Shown in pieces: positions 28,030 to 41,221 of a DNA stretch of 64,000 nt. This DNA comes from 40CM-4-68-19 sp036513415 (GTDB lineage: Bacteria; Myxococcota; Myxococcia; Myxococcales; 40CM-4-68-19). A model generated the notes under the pieces. It did no database searches. It saw nothing but the letters and a program-made list of their open reading frames with translations, and was not told the DNA's origin. The position numbers and the translations under genes are program-made. Position 1 is the first letter of the stretch; the number at the start of each line of letters is the position of its first letter. The DNA lies in NCBI GenBank assembly GCA_036513415.1, contig DATBZA010000059.1, positions 1-64,000 of the forward strand, read 5' to 3'.

Positions 28030-29084
28030 TCGCCCTCCGGCAAGAGCAGGAGCTCTGCGAGTACTGTCCCAAGATGTGCCGCTTCGCCTGCCCGGTGAGC
28101 GAGGTGACGGGGCGCGATGCGCTCACTCCCTGGGCCAAGGTCTCCCTCGCGGCCCTCTGCGGGCGCGAGCCCGATGCCTCCGCGACGCTGGCCTTCGCCG
28201 GCTGCACAGGGTGCGATCGCTGCGTGCACCATTGCGCGCACGCCAATGACGTTCCGGCGATGCTGTTCGCGGCGCGCGCGACCGCGGTCCGCGCCGGCGT
28301 CGCTCCGCGATCCTGGGCCGATCTGGCCCTGCGCTTCTCCACCCAGGGGCACGGCGAGACCCGAGATCTCGCCGCCGTGCGCGCGGGCCTGCCGGAAGCG
28401 CGAGGAGAAGCGATGCTGTTCCCCGGCTGCGAGGCCCTGGCCCAGGGTGGCGGGGAGGTGCGCGAAGCGCTCTTCGTGGCGGAGAAGCTGGGCGTGCCGC
28501 TTCGGTTGGCTCCAGCGGGCGCCCTCTGCTGCGGGCGCAAGCTGCTGGAGGGCGGCCATCCCGAGTTGCACCGGGCGCACGGGACCCGGGTGCGCGCGGC
28601 GCTCCTGCCCGGGCGGGGACCGGTGCACGTGGTGTTCCTCGATCCAGGATGCGCCCAGGACGTCCTGAAGAGCTGGGAGCTGCCGGCGGGATCGCGGGTC
28701 GAGCACGTCACGACCTATCTCGCCCGTCTCCTGGTGGCCATGCCCGAGGACGAACGGCCGCCGCCGTTGCCGGAAGCCCTGACCTTGCACGATCCCTGCG
28801 CGCTCGCGCGTGGTCTGCGCGAGACCATCGCGCCACGGGCGCTGCTGGCGGCGGCCGTCAGCGAGCTTCGCGATCCGGTGCGGTGCGGCGTGGAGACGAG
28901 CTGCTGCGGGGCCTCCGGCCTTCTTCCGGGCACGCTGCCCGACGTCGCCCGCCGGATCGCCGAGGAGCGCAAGGCGGAGCTGGGTGGGCCCGCCGCCACT
29001 TCCAGCCCCGCTTGCGCAGCCGCCCTGGGCGCGACTGCGATAGTCTCCGTCCTTGCGCGCTGGCTGGCGCAGGGGACGAATTGA
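28026..29084 (+). CDS. iron-sulfur CCG-domain subunit, GlcF-like
   Basis: A 352-aa protein with two [4Fe-4S] motifs (CEYCPKMCRFACP and CTGCDRCVHHCAH) followed by two CCG domains (ALCCGRKLL with LDPGC; SCCGASG with LHDPCA). This is the GlcF/HdrD type that passes electrons from a flavoprotein to the quinone pool or another acceptor. The first cluster has a C-x2-C-x3-C-x3-CP spacing, slightly unlike a standard ferredoxin. The GTG start overlaps the upstream stop as GTGA and the stop overlaps the following TTG start. Confidence 0.82.
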   Translation: MIALRQEQELCEYCPKMCRFACPVSEVTGRDALTPWAKVSLAALCGREPDASATLAFAGCTGCDRCVHHCAHANDVPAMLFAARATAVRAGVAPRSWADLALRFSTQGHGETRDLAAVRAGLPEARGEAMLFPGCEALAQGGGEVREALFVAEKLGVPLRLAPAGALCCGRKLLEGGHPELHRAHGTRVRAALLPGRGPVHVVFLDPGCAQDVLKSWELPAGSRVEHVTTYLARLLVAMPEDERPPPLPEALTLHDPCALARGLRETIAPRALLAAAVSELRDPVRCGVETSCCGASGLLPGTLPDVARRIAEERKAELGGPAATSSPACAAALGATAIVSVLARWLAQGTN

Positions 29085-30019
29085 AACCATTCCTGGTGGT
29101 CAATCCGCGGTCGGCCAACGGGGTCACCGCGCGCCACTTCGACGGGATCGCGCGGGTGGTGCGGGACGCCGTGGGGGACGTGACGCACGCATTCACCGAG
29201 CGGGCCCTGCACGCAGCCGACCTGACTCGCGAGGCGCTGCGCGCCGGCCATGACCTCATCGTCGCGGTCGGAGGCGACGGCACCATCAACGAGGTGGTCA
29301 ACGGGTTCTTCCAACCGGCCCGTCCCGGGCAGCCGCCGAGGCCGATCCGGCCGGGCGCGGCCCTGGCCTTGCTGCCGCGGGGAACAGGAGGAGATCTGCG
29401 GCGCACCCTCGGGCTCGACGGCGACCTCCGGAGCTGTGCCGCGCGTCTCAAGGGAGAACACGCCGCGGTGGACGTCGGCCGCGTCGACTACCTCGACGAC
29501 GACGGCCTCGCCGCGAGCCGCTATTTCATCAACGTCGGCGAGGTCGGAGTGGGGGTTCGGGTGGTGGAGATCGCCAACCGCTCCAGCAAACGGCTCGGCG
29601 GCAAGGTGACGTTCATGCTCGCCTCGCTCCGCGCCCTGGCAGGCTGGCACGACCTGCGCGTGGGCGCCTCGTTCGACGGCGGTCCCGAGGAGGAACTGTC
29701 GATCACCACGCTGGCGATCGCGAACGGCAAGTACTTCGGGGGCGGCATGATGGTCGCTCCGGAAGCGCGGCTCGACGACGGTCAGTTCCACGTCACCATC
29801 TGGAGCGGATACCGGCTTTCGGACTTCGTGCTCAAGAGTGGGTCGATGTACGACGGGTCCCACGTGAATCTGAAGGGGACGCGAACGCGGACGGCGCGCA
29901 CCGTCCGCTTGGAGCCCAAGGGCCCTGGGCCCGCCGGCATCGAGGTGGACGGCGAGCGTCTGGGGCGTCTTCCGGCCACGTTCACTCTGCACCCCGGTGC
30001 CCTGCTCCTCGTCCGGTGA
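29081..30019 (+). CDS. diacylglycerol-kinase-family lipid kinase
   Basis: A 312-aa lipid kinase of the DagK/YegS family. The nucleotide loop VAVGGDGTINEVVNG (about residues 62-76) and ALLPRGTGGDLRRTLG match the conserved GGDGT and GTGND-type motifs; the second shows GTGGD where GTGND is usual. The YFINVGEVGVG and FGGGMMVAPEARLDDG segments are also typical. It begins with TTG inside the stop of the FeS subunit (TTGA), with AGGGGA upstream. Its place at the end of an AGPS-like operon favours a job in lipid metabolism for the whole unit (inference). Confidence 0.85.
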   Translation: MKPFLVVNPRSANGVTARHFDGIARVVRDAVGDVTHAFTERALHAADLTREALRAGHDLIVAVGGDGTINEVVNGFFQPARPGQPPRPIRPGAALALLPRGTGGDLRRTLGLDGDLRSCAARLKGEHAAVDVGRVDYLDDDGLAASRYFINVGEVGVGVRVVEIANRSSKRLGGKVTFMLASLRALAGWHDLRVGASFDGGPEEELSITTLAIANGKYFGGGMMVAPEARLDDGQFHVTIWSGYRLSDFVLKSGSMYDGSHVNLKGTRTRTARTVRLEPKGPGPAGIEVDGERLGRLPATFTLHPGALLLVR

Positions 30020-30058
30020 CGGTTTGGCGGCGCAGGCGCCCCGCACTATGCTCGGGGC

Positions 30059-30913
30059 ATGCCGCTCATCGCCATCCTCGTTCTCGCCGCCGCATCGAGC
30101 CAGGACGTCGTGCAGCTCACGCAGAAGTCGCAGGTCAAGGAGCTCTGCGACGCGCTTCGCGCCCAGCCCTCCGAGTCGGACCTCGACCCGGCCCAGGTGG
30201 CCGCCGCGCGCAAGGCCGCGCAGGCCCGCCGCGACGAGGCCGCATCTCGCTGGTACAGGGTGGAGGTGCCGGCCAAGGGCTTCGCGTTCGGCCGTTACCG
30301 GGCGCAGGACCAGCAGCTCGAGCTGGACGGAGACCGGCCGCTGCGCGCCGTCGACGACACGCTCTCGCTCGACCTGGACGGCGCCGATGACGTCGCCTTC
30401 AACGCCCGCCCGGAACAGGTCACTGCCTGGAACCAGGAGAAGAGGGCGAAGACGCTGAAGCTGGTGGTGGTCTGGAAGCCCGCCGGTGAGCGCTGCGCGG
30501 GCAGCGCCGCGGCGGAATCCTGGAGGCTCGCTGGCCATGCGCGCTCGTGGGAACTGGCCGGCGCGCAAGGCGCGGTTGCCGCCGCCAACGAGGAGGGGGA
30601 ACCCATCGGCGGAGGCCCGAGGCAGGTCCAGGTCGAGAAGGTGGCGATCGACTCCGACGACGCTCCGCCGCAGAACGATGGGAGGGCCCGTCTCGCGGCG
30701 GCCCAGGGGGCGCTGGACCGTTGCGCTTCCGGCGCCCAGCGCGCCGGGAAGCTCCTGGTCACCTTCGCGGTGCAGGGCGGACGGGTGCGAGATCCACAAG
30801 TCATCATGGATTCGGTCCGCGACGAGAAGGTGTCTGGCTGCGTTGCGCGCGCCATCTCCGGCGCGGAGGTGGGCGGGAACGGTCGGGGAACGGCGGCGAT
30901 CGCCGTCCAGTAG
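30059..30913 (+). CDS. exported protein with AgmX/TonB-like C-terminus
   Basis: A 284-aa protein with a short signal (MPLIAILVLAAASSQD). The middle (about residues 60-160) is a charged globular region not recognised. The last 75 residues (GKLLVTFAVQGGRVRDPQVI through VSGCVARAI) have the G-x-V...V...S...V-x-x-CV pattern of the C-terminal domain seen in myxobacterial AgmX/PglI-type and TonB-like proteins. ATG 30059 lies 39 bp after the lipid kinase, so it may be the last gene of that unit. It converges on polA. Confidence 0.6.
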   Translation: MPLIAILVLAAASSQDVVQLTQKSQVKELCDALRAQPSESDLDPAQVAAARKAAQARRDEAASRWYRVEVPAKGFAFGRYRAQDQQLELDGDRPLRAVDDTLSLDLDGADDVAFNARPEQVTAWNQEKRAKTLKLVVVWKPAGERCAGSAAAESWRLAGHARSWELAGAQGAVAAANEEGEPIGGGPRQVQVEKVAIDSDDAPPQNDGRARLAAAQGALDRCASGAQRAGKLLVTFAVQGGRVRDPQVIMDSVRDEKVSGCVARAISGAEVGGNGRGTAAIAVQ

Positions 30914-30936
30914 AGCGGTCCGGGCTGGCTCCCGGC

Positions 30937-33630
<2,694 letters not shown>

Positions 33631-33666
33631 CGGCCGCGGGTTTTAACATCGGAAAGGGACTGCTGC

Positions 33667-35403
<1,737 letters not shown>

Positions 35404-35471
35404 CTGTCTGGGCCCCCCCGAAGCGCAGAGTACCTTGCAGTGGTTCTGAGGAGCAAAGGCGCCCTGAGTAT

Positions 35472-35644
35472 CGTTCGCTGAGACGCCGCCGGGCTGCATG
35501 GCCGTGCGCCGCCACGCAGAAAGCGAGCACGCCGGCGAGGCACGGCACGTGAGGCGAGAGACACGGGGCGGCGCTTACTGCGCGCAATGTGCTTTCTGAT
35601 GCGGCGGCGCGACGGCCACGCACCCCGTCGGCTATCTGCGCGCG
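35472..35644. repeat. 173-bp dispersed repeat, copy 2
   Basis: Same length and orientation as 1-173, about 93% identical. It begins 69 bp before the start of the FHA-CpaF gene and probably lies in, or next to, that gene's promoter. After 35644 the two islands diverge. Confidence 0.85.
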
Positions 35645-35785
35645 GAGACTCCAGTGCGCCAGCCCCTCCGCGCTCCGCGGTGATTCGGGGAGTATCCGGA
35701 ACGAAGGGTGCAGTGGACAAAGGTCTGTCTCGAGCAACGCTCCATCACGGCAAGGAGTCACTTGAGGCCTGACCCATTCCCGGAA

Positions 35786-35912
35786 CTGATTTGGGCAGAC
35801 CTCCTCGCAGCGGCGACGGCCAGGGAGTGTCGGTCCCTCCTGCACGCTGGGAACCGGATGAGAGCTAATGAGAACGTCCGCTGGCGTGGCAATTGATTTG
35901 GGCAGACCTTCC
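35786..35912 (+). repeat. 120-bp repeat punctuated by GGGCAGACC motifs, copy A
   Basis: The reverse complement of 49815-49934 matches this stretch: the first 75 bp are nearly identical, the rest about 80%. Each copy begins and ends with the same direct motif, TGATTTGGGCAGACCT (35787-35802 and 35894-35909). Short frames reading across both copies share the peptide MQEGPTLPGRRRCEEVCP, which is a product of the repeat and not evidence of a gene. Confidence 0.82.
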
Positions 35913-36214
35913 GGGGACGCTCGCTGACACTACAGCTCGGGGCGTGGGCGACTTCCCCCTGCGGACGTCCTGACGAAAAGTTCAAATCTGAACTCGTTCC
36001 GGAACGAGTTGAGGGCATGCGTCGGCGGAGACTTCAGTGCGCCAGTCGGGCTCAGCTCACCTGGTTGAACTGGTCGCGGCGCACAGGGCCGAGTTTCGGA
36101 TCGCCTATCCATCCTGCCGCGTCGAATTCCTGCGGGACGGGCCAGCCCCCAGGCCGCATGACCGGCTCACGAAAAGCTGGCCACGGGACCGGCAGTGCGA
36201 CCACGACGTGCATG
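35913..36214. other. gene-free remainder of repeat island 2
   Basis: About 300 bp upstream of the secretin gene, without a credible gene. It contains a perfect 20-bp palindrome, AACTCGTTCCGGAACGAGTT (35991-36010); degenerate versions are in island 1 (641-669 and near 813-825). The rest, including TTGAACTGGTCGCGGCGCAC around 36064, could be a decayed coding fragment but is not recognised. Confidence 0.5.
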
Positions 36215-37666
36215 TCAGTCGAAGATGGAAAACGAAACCGATTCGGCTGAGTCCTTGTACAGGTGGCGCGCGTCGTCGAGGAGGTCCTTGGCCTTGTCGC
36301 TGGCGGGTGAAATCAGCCGGGGCGTGACATAGATGGCCAGCTCGGTCTTGTGCTCGATGAAGCTGCGGCTCTTGAAGAGCTCACCAAGGATGGGGATGTG
36401 GCCGAGCAGCGGGACCTTGGAGACTTCCTTCTCGTCGGTGTAGCTGAACAGGCCGGAGAGGACGATGGTTTCGCCGTCCTGGATGGTGACGCTGGTCTTG
36501 ACGTCGCGGACGCGGAAGCCGGGCACCTCGAATCCGTTGGCGCGGACGGAGATGCTGCGATCCAGGTCGCTGATCTCGGCGTAGATGTCGGTGGCGATGT
36601 TCCCGGTCCGGTCGGCGGTCGGGGTGATCCGGAGGATGATCCCGAACTTCCGGAACTCGACCGAGAACTGGTTTTGCGTGGCCATCAAGATGGGGACCTC
36701 GCCGCCGGCGGCGAATTCCGCCTTCTCGCCACTGGCGCAGATCAGGCGGGGGCGGCTGAGGACGCGCGCCGCGCCGTCGTCGAAACGGGCGGCGGCGGAA
36801 AAGTCGGTGGCGGCGGCTGCGTTCACGCTCACGCTGCCGGACTTCTGCGTCTGGCCGCTGTCCAGACCGCGGAGGGGATGAACGATGTTGACGCTCGCCG
36901 TCACCCCATCGCCGCTGGAGACCAGCGACGAAGGAGGCTTGATTCCCACCAGCTTGCTGCTGCCCGAGCTGACCTCGACGAAGTCCACCTCGACCAGGAC
37001 CATCTTCCGGGCCCCCACCGTGACCAGGTTCTCCGCCTTTTCCCCCGTGGCCCGGGTCAGCAGATCGAGCTTCCTCAAGTCCTCCGGCGACTCCACCGAG
37101 CCTTCGAGCACCAGCGAGCCCCCCAGCGCCGCCGCCGACACGCCGCGGAGCCCGTTCTTCTGCAGGGCCCTGTTCAGGGCCTCGGCGGCGAGCTTTCTCG
37201 CGTTCCCGCTCGCCCGCACGAACGACTTGACCGAGGGGTACAGCTGCAAGATCTGAATGACCCGCTCGTAGTCGCCGGTGGTGACGGTCTCGCCGTCGAG
37301 GAAGACCCGGTCGCCCACCACGCGGACCTGGATGCCCTCGCGGTCTCCCAGCAGCGCCCGGATCTCGCTGACCAGCTCCTTCGGATCCTGCTTGCGGACC
37401 ACGACCACGTAGCTGAGCCGGCTGTCGTTGCTGCGCCAGACCAGCAGCGAAGTGCGTCCCTCGCCCAGGCCGGTGATCAGCAACTCGCCGCCGCCGCCCA
37501 CCTGCTTCACGTCCGCGATCTCGGGCTCGCCGATGGCCACGCGCGCCACGTTCCCCAGCTGGATGACCTTCTGCTGCCCGACGCCGAGGCTGATGACGCC
37601 GCCCTCGGGCTGGGCCAGCGGCGTGGCAAGCGCCAGAGCCAGTAGGAAGAGCATGATGGCGACCAC
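36215..37666 (-). CDS. CpaC/RcpA-type pilus secretin
   Basis: A 483-aa outer-membrane secretin of the Tad/Flp type. A short signal (about residues 3-20) precedes the N-terminal pilus/secretion domain (LGVGQQKVIQLGNVARVAIG; LLITGLGEGRTSLLVW), a BON-like segment (about 105-200), and the C-terminal secretin domain with VLSRPRLICASGEKAEF, GGEVPI and VPLLGHIPILGELFKS, a classic secretin signature. It forms the export ring for the pilus. The start is GTG 37666 with an ATG four codons later. The prepilin peptidase ends 31 bp upstream on the same strand. Confidence 0.92.
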   Translation of the reverse strand: MVAIMLFLLALALATPLAQPEGGVISLGVGQQKVIQLGNVARVAIGEPEIADVKQVGGGGELLITGLGEGRTSLLVWRSNDSRLSYVVVVRKQDPKELVSEIRALLGDREGIQVRVVGDRVFLDGETVTTGDYERVIQILQLYPSVKSFVRASGNARKLAAEALNRALQKNGLRGVSAAALGGSLVLEGSVESPEDLRKLDLLTRATGEKAENLVTVGARKMVLVEVDFVEVSSGSSKLVGIKPPSSLVSSGDGVTASVNIVHPLRGLDSGQTQKSGSVSVNAAAATDFSAAARFDDGAARVLSRPRLICASGEKAEFAAGGEVPILMATQNQFSVEFRKFGIILRITPTADRTGNIATDIYAEISDLDRSISVRANGFEVPGFRVRDVKTSVTIQDGETIVLSGLFSYTDEKEVSKVPLLGHIPILGELFKSRSFIEHKTELAIYVTPRLISPASDKAKDLLDDARHLYKDSAESVSFSIFD

Positions 37667-37697
37667 GTTCGCAGAACGCGCCGCGGGCGGCCATCGG

Positions 37698-38183
37698 TCA
37701 GAAGAGCGCTATCCCGGACAGAAAAGCCCAGGTAACGCCGGCGGCGATGGCGAGGGCGTACGGGATGGTCCTGGGTGACGGGCGGCCGCGGATCCGGGCG
37801 GCTCCGATCCAGAGCAGCGCCTGGAGCCCTCCGGCCACGGCCACGTCGACCAGGACGGTCAACGACATCTCCCAGCCACCGGTCGCCGCCGCCACCAGGC
37901 CGGCCAGCGCCATCAGCTTCACGTCTCCGGCCCCCATCCACCCCCGCCACATCGCAAGACCGAGAGGTCCGGCGCAGATCAGCGCGCCGAGAGCGCACTC
38001 GAGAAGGAGCGCCACCCCGTCCAGCCAGAGGACGCAGGCGGTCGAGAGCAGCAGCGCAGGATACGTGACCGCGTTGAGGACGCGCCTGCTCCGCAAGTCG
38101 GTGACTGCGCTGACCGCGAGCGACACGCCCAGCGCAGCCAGCGCGATCTTCGTCTGGACCGGCGCCCCCGCCCACTGTTCCAA
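37698..38183 (-). CDS. A24-family prepilin peptidase (CpaA/TadV type)
   Basis: A 161-aa membrane aspartyl protease that trims the leader from Flp-type prepilins. The two catalytic aspartates are visible: AVTDLRSRRVLN (about residue 28) and GWMGAGDVKLMA (the GxGD motif, about residue 87). Several hydrophobic spans fill the rest. The short length without an N-methylation domain is that of the CpaA/TadV branch. It appears to start at a TTG (38183) 3 bp after the stop of the FHA gene, consistent with coupling. No pilin gene is found in the window. Confidence 0.88.
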   Translation of the reverse strand: MEQWAGAPVQTKIALAALGVSLAVSAVTDLRSRRVLNAVTYPALLLSTACVLWLDGVALLLECALGALICAGPLGLAMWRGWMGAGDVKLMALAGLVAAATGGWEMSLTVLVDVAVAGGLQALLWIGAARIRGRPSPRTIPYALAIAAGVTWAFLSGIALF

Positions 38184-38186
38184 GAA

Positions 38187-38921
38187 TTACCGGAACGCGC
38201 AGCTCAGCTTCTCGGAGCTGATGAAGTACTCGTCGCCGTCGTGGATCTGCCGGCGGGTGATCCGGTGCGCGTCGAACCAGGTGCCGTTGGAGGAGCCGAG
38301 GTCCTCGATGAACCAGGCCTGGCCTTCGCGCGTGATGGCGGCGTGCTCGCGGCTGACCTTGCCGGAATTGATCACCAGGTCGCAGTGTTTGCCGCGGCCG
38401 ATCAGGAAGCGATCCTTCGCGACCCGGTCCAGCTCGCGCCCCTCCGCCAGCAACACCAGCGCCGGCTCGGGCGATGCGTCGGCGGGCAGGTCCAGGCTGG
38501 TGCCCGCGCCCGCCTCCTCCGCCGGAGGCGTGTCCTCGGCCTCGCCGCGCGCCGGGACCGAAGGCGGCGCGACTGTCCTCCGCGGGATCCCGCCCGCGGC
38601 CAGCTGTTGGGCCATCTCCGCCACCCGCTCGGGATTCGCCTGCCCGCGGGCCGCGCCGGGCCGGTCGGCGACCAGGGTTGGCCCCGACGCGGGCGCGATC
38701 CGGAGCCGGCCGGAATCGGTGAGCGCGGCCTTTGGAACGACGCCCAGGTTCTGCAGATCGGCGGCCAGGAGAAAACCGTTGAGCCGCGCGAAGGTGTACA
38801 GCGCCTGATTGATGAGCGCGTCCCGTTCGCTGCCCATCTCGACCGCCATGGTCGAGAAGGCCTCCCAGATGTGGTCGGCGATCAGGAACGTGCGGGGAGT
38901 TTTAGCGCGATCATTGCTCAT
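38187..38921 (-). CDS. FHA-domain protein
   Basis: A 244-aa cytoplasmic protein with a C-terminal FHA domain (residues about 160-235): FLIGRGKHCDLVI, GKVSREHAAI and EDLGSSNGTWFD, with the Arg, Ser-x-x-His and Asn of the phosphothreonine pocket all present. The N-terminal 60 residues (TFLIADHIWEAFSTMAVEMG and following) may be a helical, ribbon-helix-helix-like region; the middle is Pro/Ala-rich. It leads the Tad cluster and, with the FHA-CpaF fusion, implies phospho-dependent control of the pilus. Confidence 0.85.
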   Translation of the reverse strand: MSNDRAKTPRTFLIADHIWEAFSTMAVEMGSERDALINQALYTFARLNGFLLAADLQNLGVVPKAALTDSGRLRIAPASGPTLVADRPGAARGQANPERVAEMAQQLAAGGIPRRTVAPPSVPARGEAEDTPPAEEAGAGTSLDLPADASPEPALVLLAEGRELDRVAKDRFLIGRGKHCDLVINSGKVSREHAAITREGQAWFIEDLGSSNGTWFDAHRITRRQIHDGDEYFISSEKLSCAFR

Positions 38922-38977
38922 GGTGCACCCAGGCGACGCAGCTTAACGGACCTGGCCCGCCCGGTGAAGGGCCGGGC

Positions 38978-41221
38978 CTACCGGTAGGCCACCACTCCGG
39001 TGGCGGTGGAGCCCAGGACCGCCGGGTCCGCCTGCAGCAGCTCGTTGCTCCCGGTGATCGAGCTGAAGAGGAGGGTCCGATAGCGCGGCGAACTGTACGC
39101 ATAGACGGTGGTCGCGAAGCCCCCGAGAGTGAGAGTGTCGCGATACGAGATCAAGGACTGACCGCTCCCGATCGTCCAGATGAACCCTGACTTCGGGCTC
39201 GTGGGAGCGTTTCCCGTGATCGCGAACGTGAAGGCGACGTCGTTGGCCTTGAGCGGCGGAGCGTCCCGGGAGTACGCCTGGCGCGGGTAATCGAAGCGGC
39301 GCTGGTGCACGGCGAACGTGCCGTCCGGCTGCACGCGTCCCTTCACGTTGAGACTTTGGAGCACCAGCCAGGGCTGTGCGCCCCCCGTCCGGATCTCGGC
39401 GGCCGCGGCGAAGATCGGGCAGTCGGGGTGGAAGCCGATGGCCGCGGGCGTGTCGGGCAATACCGCCAGGGTCAGCGTATCGGGGACGGTGGACCCGGGA
39501 ACGGTGGGATCCGGGCCGATGCTCGTAATGGGCAGCTCGAACCTGTAGGGCGTCTCCCCATTCACCACCGCCTGACATCCGTCGGAACTGTTTCCGGCCA
39601 ATGCATAGGCGCCGAAGGACACGACGTCCCCGACGCCGAAGCGGATCGCGGGGTCGTCCTGCCACGTCTTGAAGGTGGTCGCGTTGACCGTGAACGTCAG
39701 CGGCCCGCCAGGGGTGGCCTGTCTCACCGTACCGCCCCGGCGCTCGAGGCCCGGAATGGCCGCATGCCAGACGGCGACCCAGGAAGACGCATGCGCCACG
39801 CCGGGCTCGAGCGGCGAGGTGATGGTCAGGACCGGCGCGCCCACCGTCGCGGGGCTGAAGGCAGGAACAAGGTCGACGGTCGGCAGGAGGCTGCTGTCGT
39901 CCGCGGCCACGTAGGCGTTGCCGTTCACGAACCGGCGCCTGGGAACATCGATGAAATAGGTGCCTCCGTCGGTCGCGGTGACCGCGGCCAGCAGGTTGAA
40001 CAGCTGCGTGGGGGACGTGGTCGGCTGCCCGACGTAGAGCGGGGTACAGGGCGCCAGGGGGCAGGTCACCAAGTCTGGTTGGACCGGAGTGGCACTGGGT
40101 GGCACGGCGCGGAGGAACGTGCCCTCGGTCGTCAGTCCCGGGCCGGGCTGCGAGAGCGGCTGCATCGGCTCCTGACCCGTCTCCTGCAACCCGAATGGCG
40201 GTACCGGGACGATGCCCTTGGGGCCTCCGGATCTTCCGGTCTCGGCGAAGAGCACCCCGCCCGGGTCGAGATCCATTCCCGGCGTGGTCTGATCCAGGGG
40301 CTTGAGCACCATCATCAAGAGCTCACCGGCCGGGTGGTCTACCTGTTGGGGAGCGCCCCCCACCTGCACGGTTTCGTACCAGTGCGGGCTGAGCGAGATG
40401 AAGCGCACGCTTCGCCCCCCAGCGCCGATCCTGTCCATGGTGCACGCCCCTCCGGCGATGCTGCTCGTCGCGATGGCGACGACTCCATCGCCCGCGCCGT
40501 CGGCCACGAACACCTGATCGCCGCTGGGAACGACCGCCAGCTTGGTGGGCACCACCGGAGACAGGGTGCAGCGGGCACGGATCGAGGGGGTTTGGGCCAG
40601 CCCGGAAGCGCCGAGGCTCACGTCGAGCACTACCAGGTCCGTCTCCGTGGCGACGAATGCCGTGGCAGCCGCGCCTGCGGGCGTCACGGTCTCGATGTCG
40701 AGCCCTGCAACCATCGGATTCGCCGCGACCACGTCGACGGTCTGGCCTCCCACGTTCAGGGGCGGCACCGTCACCGATTGGACGCCCGGCACGCGCTGCG
40801 CGTCCACCAGGGTGCGCGCATCCACCACGGCCACGGTGGAGTCGGCCCCCGCTACCAGCGCCACTCCAGCGGCGCTGCGGTCTGCACGCTCCAGCCTCAC
40901 ACCCGCCACCCGGAGCGGCCGGCTGCCGGTCTCGATGGTGGCCGGAAACACGCGGATCGGCGCCGGAACGAACTGGAGATTTTCCTTCGCCGGACAGGTG
41001 TCCGTGGGGTTGACGCCGCCATCCGTCGGCTGCGGAGCGTTGCAGATCTGAAGCGCGCGCAAGCTGTCGCGGCCGGTATTGGCGATGAAGAGGACGTCGC
41101 GGTCGCCCGCGCCCGTGGCGGCCATCCCCGTGGGAGAGGTGAACTCGCCGATGGCGGTGGGAGTCGTGGTCGTGTTGCATGCGGCCATGACCAATAGCGC
41201 GCTGAGCAGGGCCTGCTTCAT
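38978..41221 (-). CDS. large lipoprotein, probable beta-propeller
   Basis: A 747-aa protein with a lipoprotein signal (LLSALLVMAAC, Cys15 or so as lipid anchor). The N-terminal half repeats short strand motifs such as DVLFIANTGRDSLRAL, VALVAGADSTVAVVDA, TAFVATETDLVVLDV and DQVFVADGAGDGVVAI, the pattern of YVTN/NHL-type propeller blades. The C-terminal half is strand-rich without clear repeats. It overlaps the previous lipoprotein gene by 4 bp (ATGA), so the two are translated together and probably act together at the outer membrane. Substrate unknown. Confidence 0.75.
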   Translation of the reverse strand: MKQALLSALLVMAACNTTTTPTAIGEFTSPTGMAATGAGDRDVLFIANTGRDSLRALQICNAPQPTDGGVNPTDTCPAKENLQFVPAPIRVFPATIETGSRPLRVAGVRLERADRSAAGVALVAGADSTVAVVDARTLVDAQRVPGVQSVTVPPLNVGGQTVDVVAANPMVAGLDIETVTPAGAAATAFVATETDLVVLDVSLGASGLAQTPSIRARCTLSPVVPTKLAVVPSGDQVFVADGAGDGVVAIATSSIAGGACTMDRIGAGGRSVRFISLSPHWYETVQVGGAPQQVDHPAGELLMMVLKPLDQTTPGMDLDPGGVLFAETGRSGGPKGIVPVPPFGLQETGQEPMQPLSQPGPGLTTEGTFLRAVPPSATPVQPDLVTCPLAPCTPLYVGQPTTSPTQLFNLLAAVTATDGGTYFIDVPRRRFVNGNAYVAADDSSLLPTVDLVPAFSPATVGAPVLTITSPLEPGVAHASSWVAVWHAAIPGLERRGGTVRQATPGGPLTFTVNATTFKTWQDDPAIRFGVGDVVSFGAYALAGNSSDGCQAVVNGETPYRFELPITSIGPDPTVPGSTVPDTLTLAVLPDTPAAIGFHPDCPIFAAAAEIRTGGAQPWLVLQSLNVKGRVQPDGTFAVHQRRFDYPRQAYSRDAPPLKANDVAFTFAITGNAPTSPKSGFIWTIGSGQSLISYRDTLTLGGFATTVYAYSSPRYRTLLFSSITGSNELLQADPAVLGSTATGVVAYR

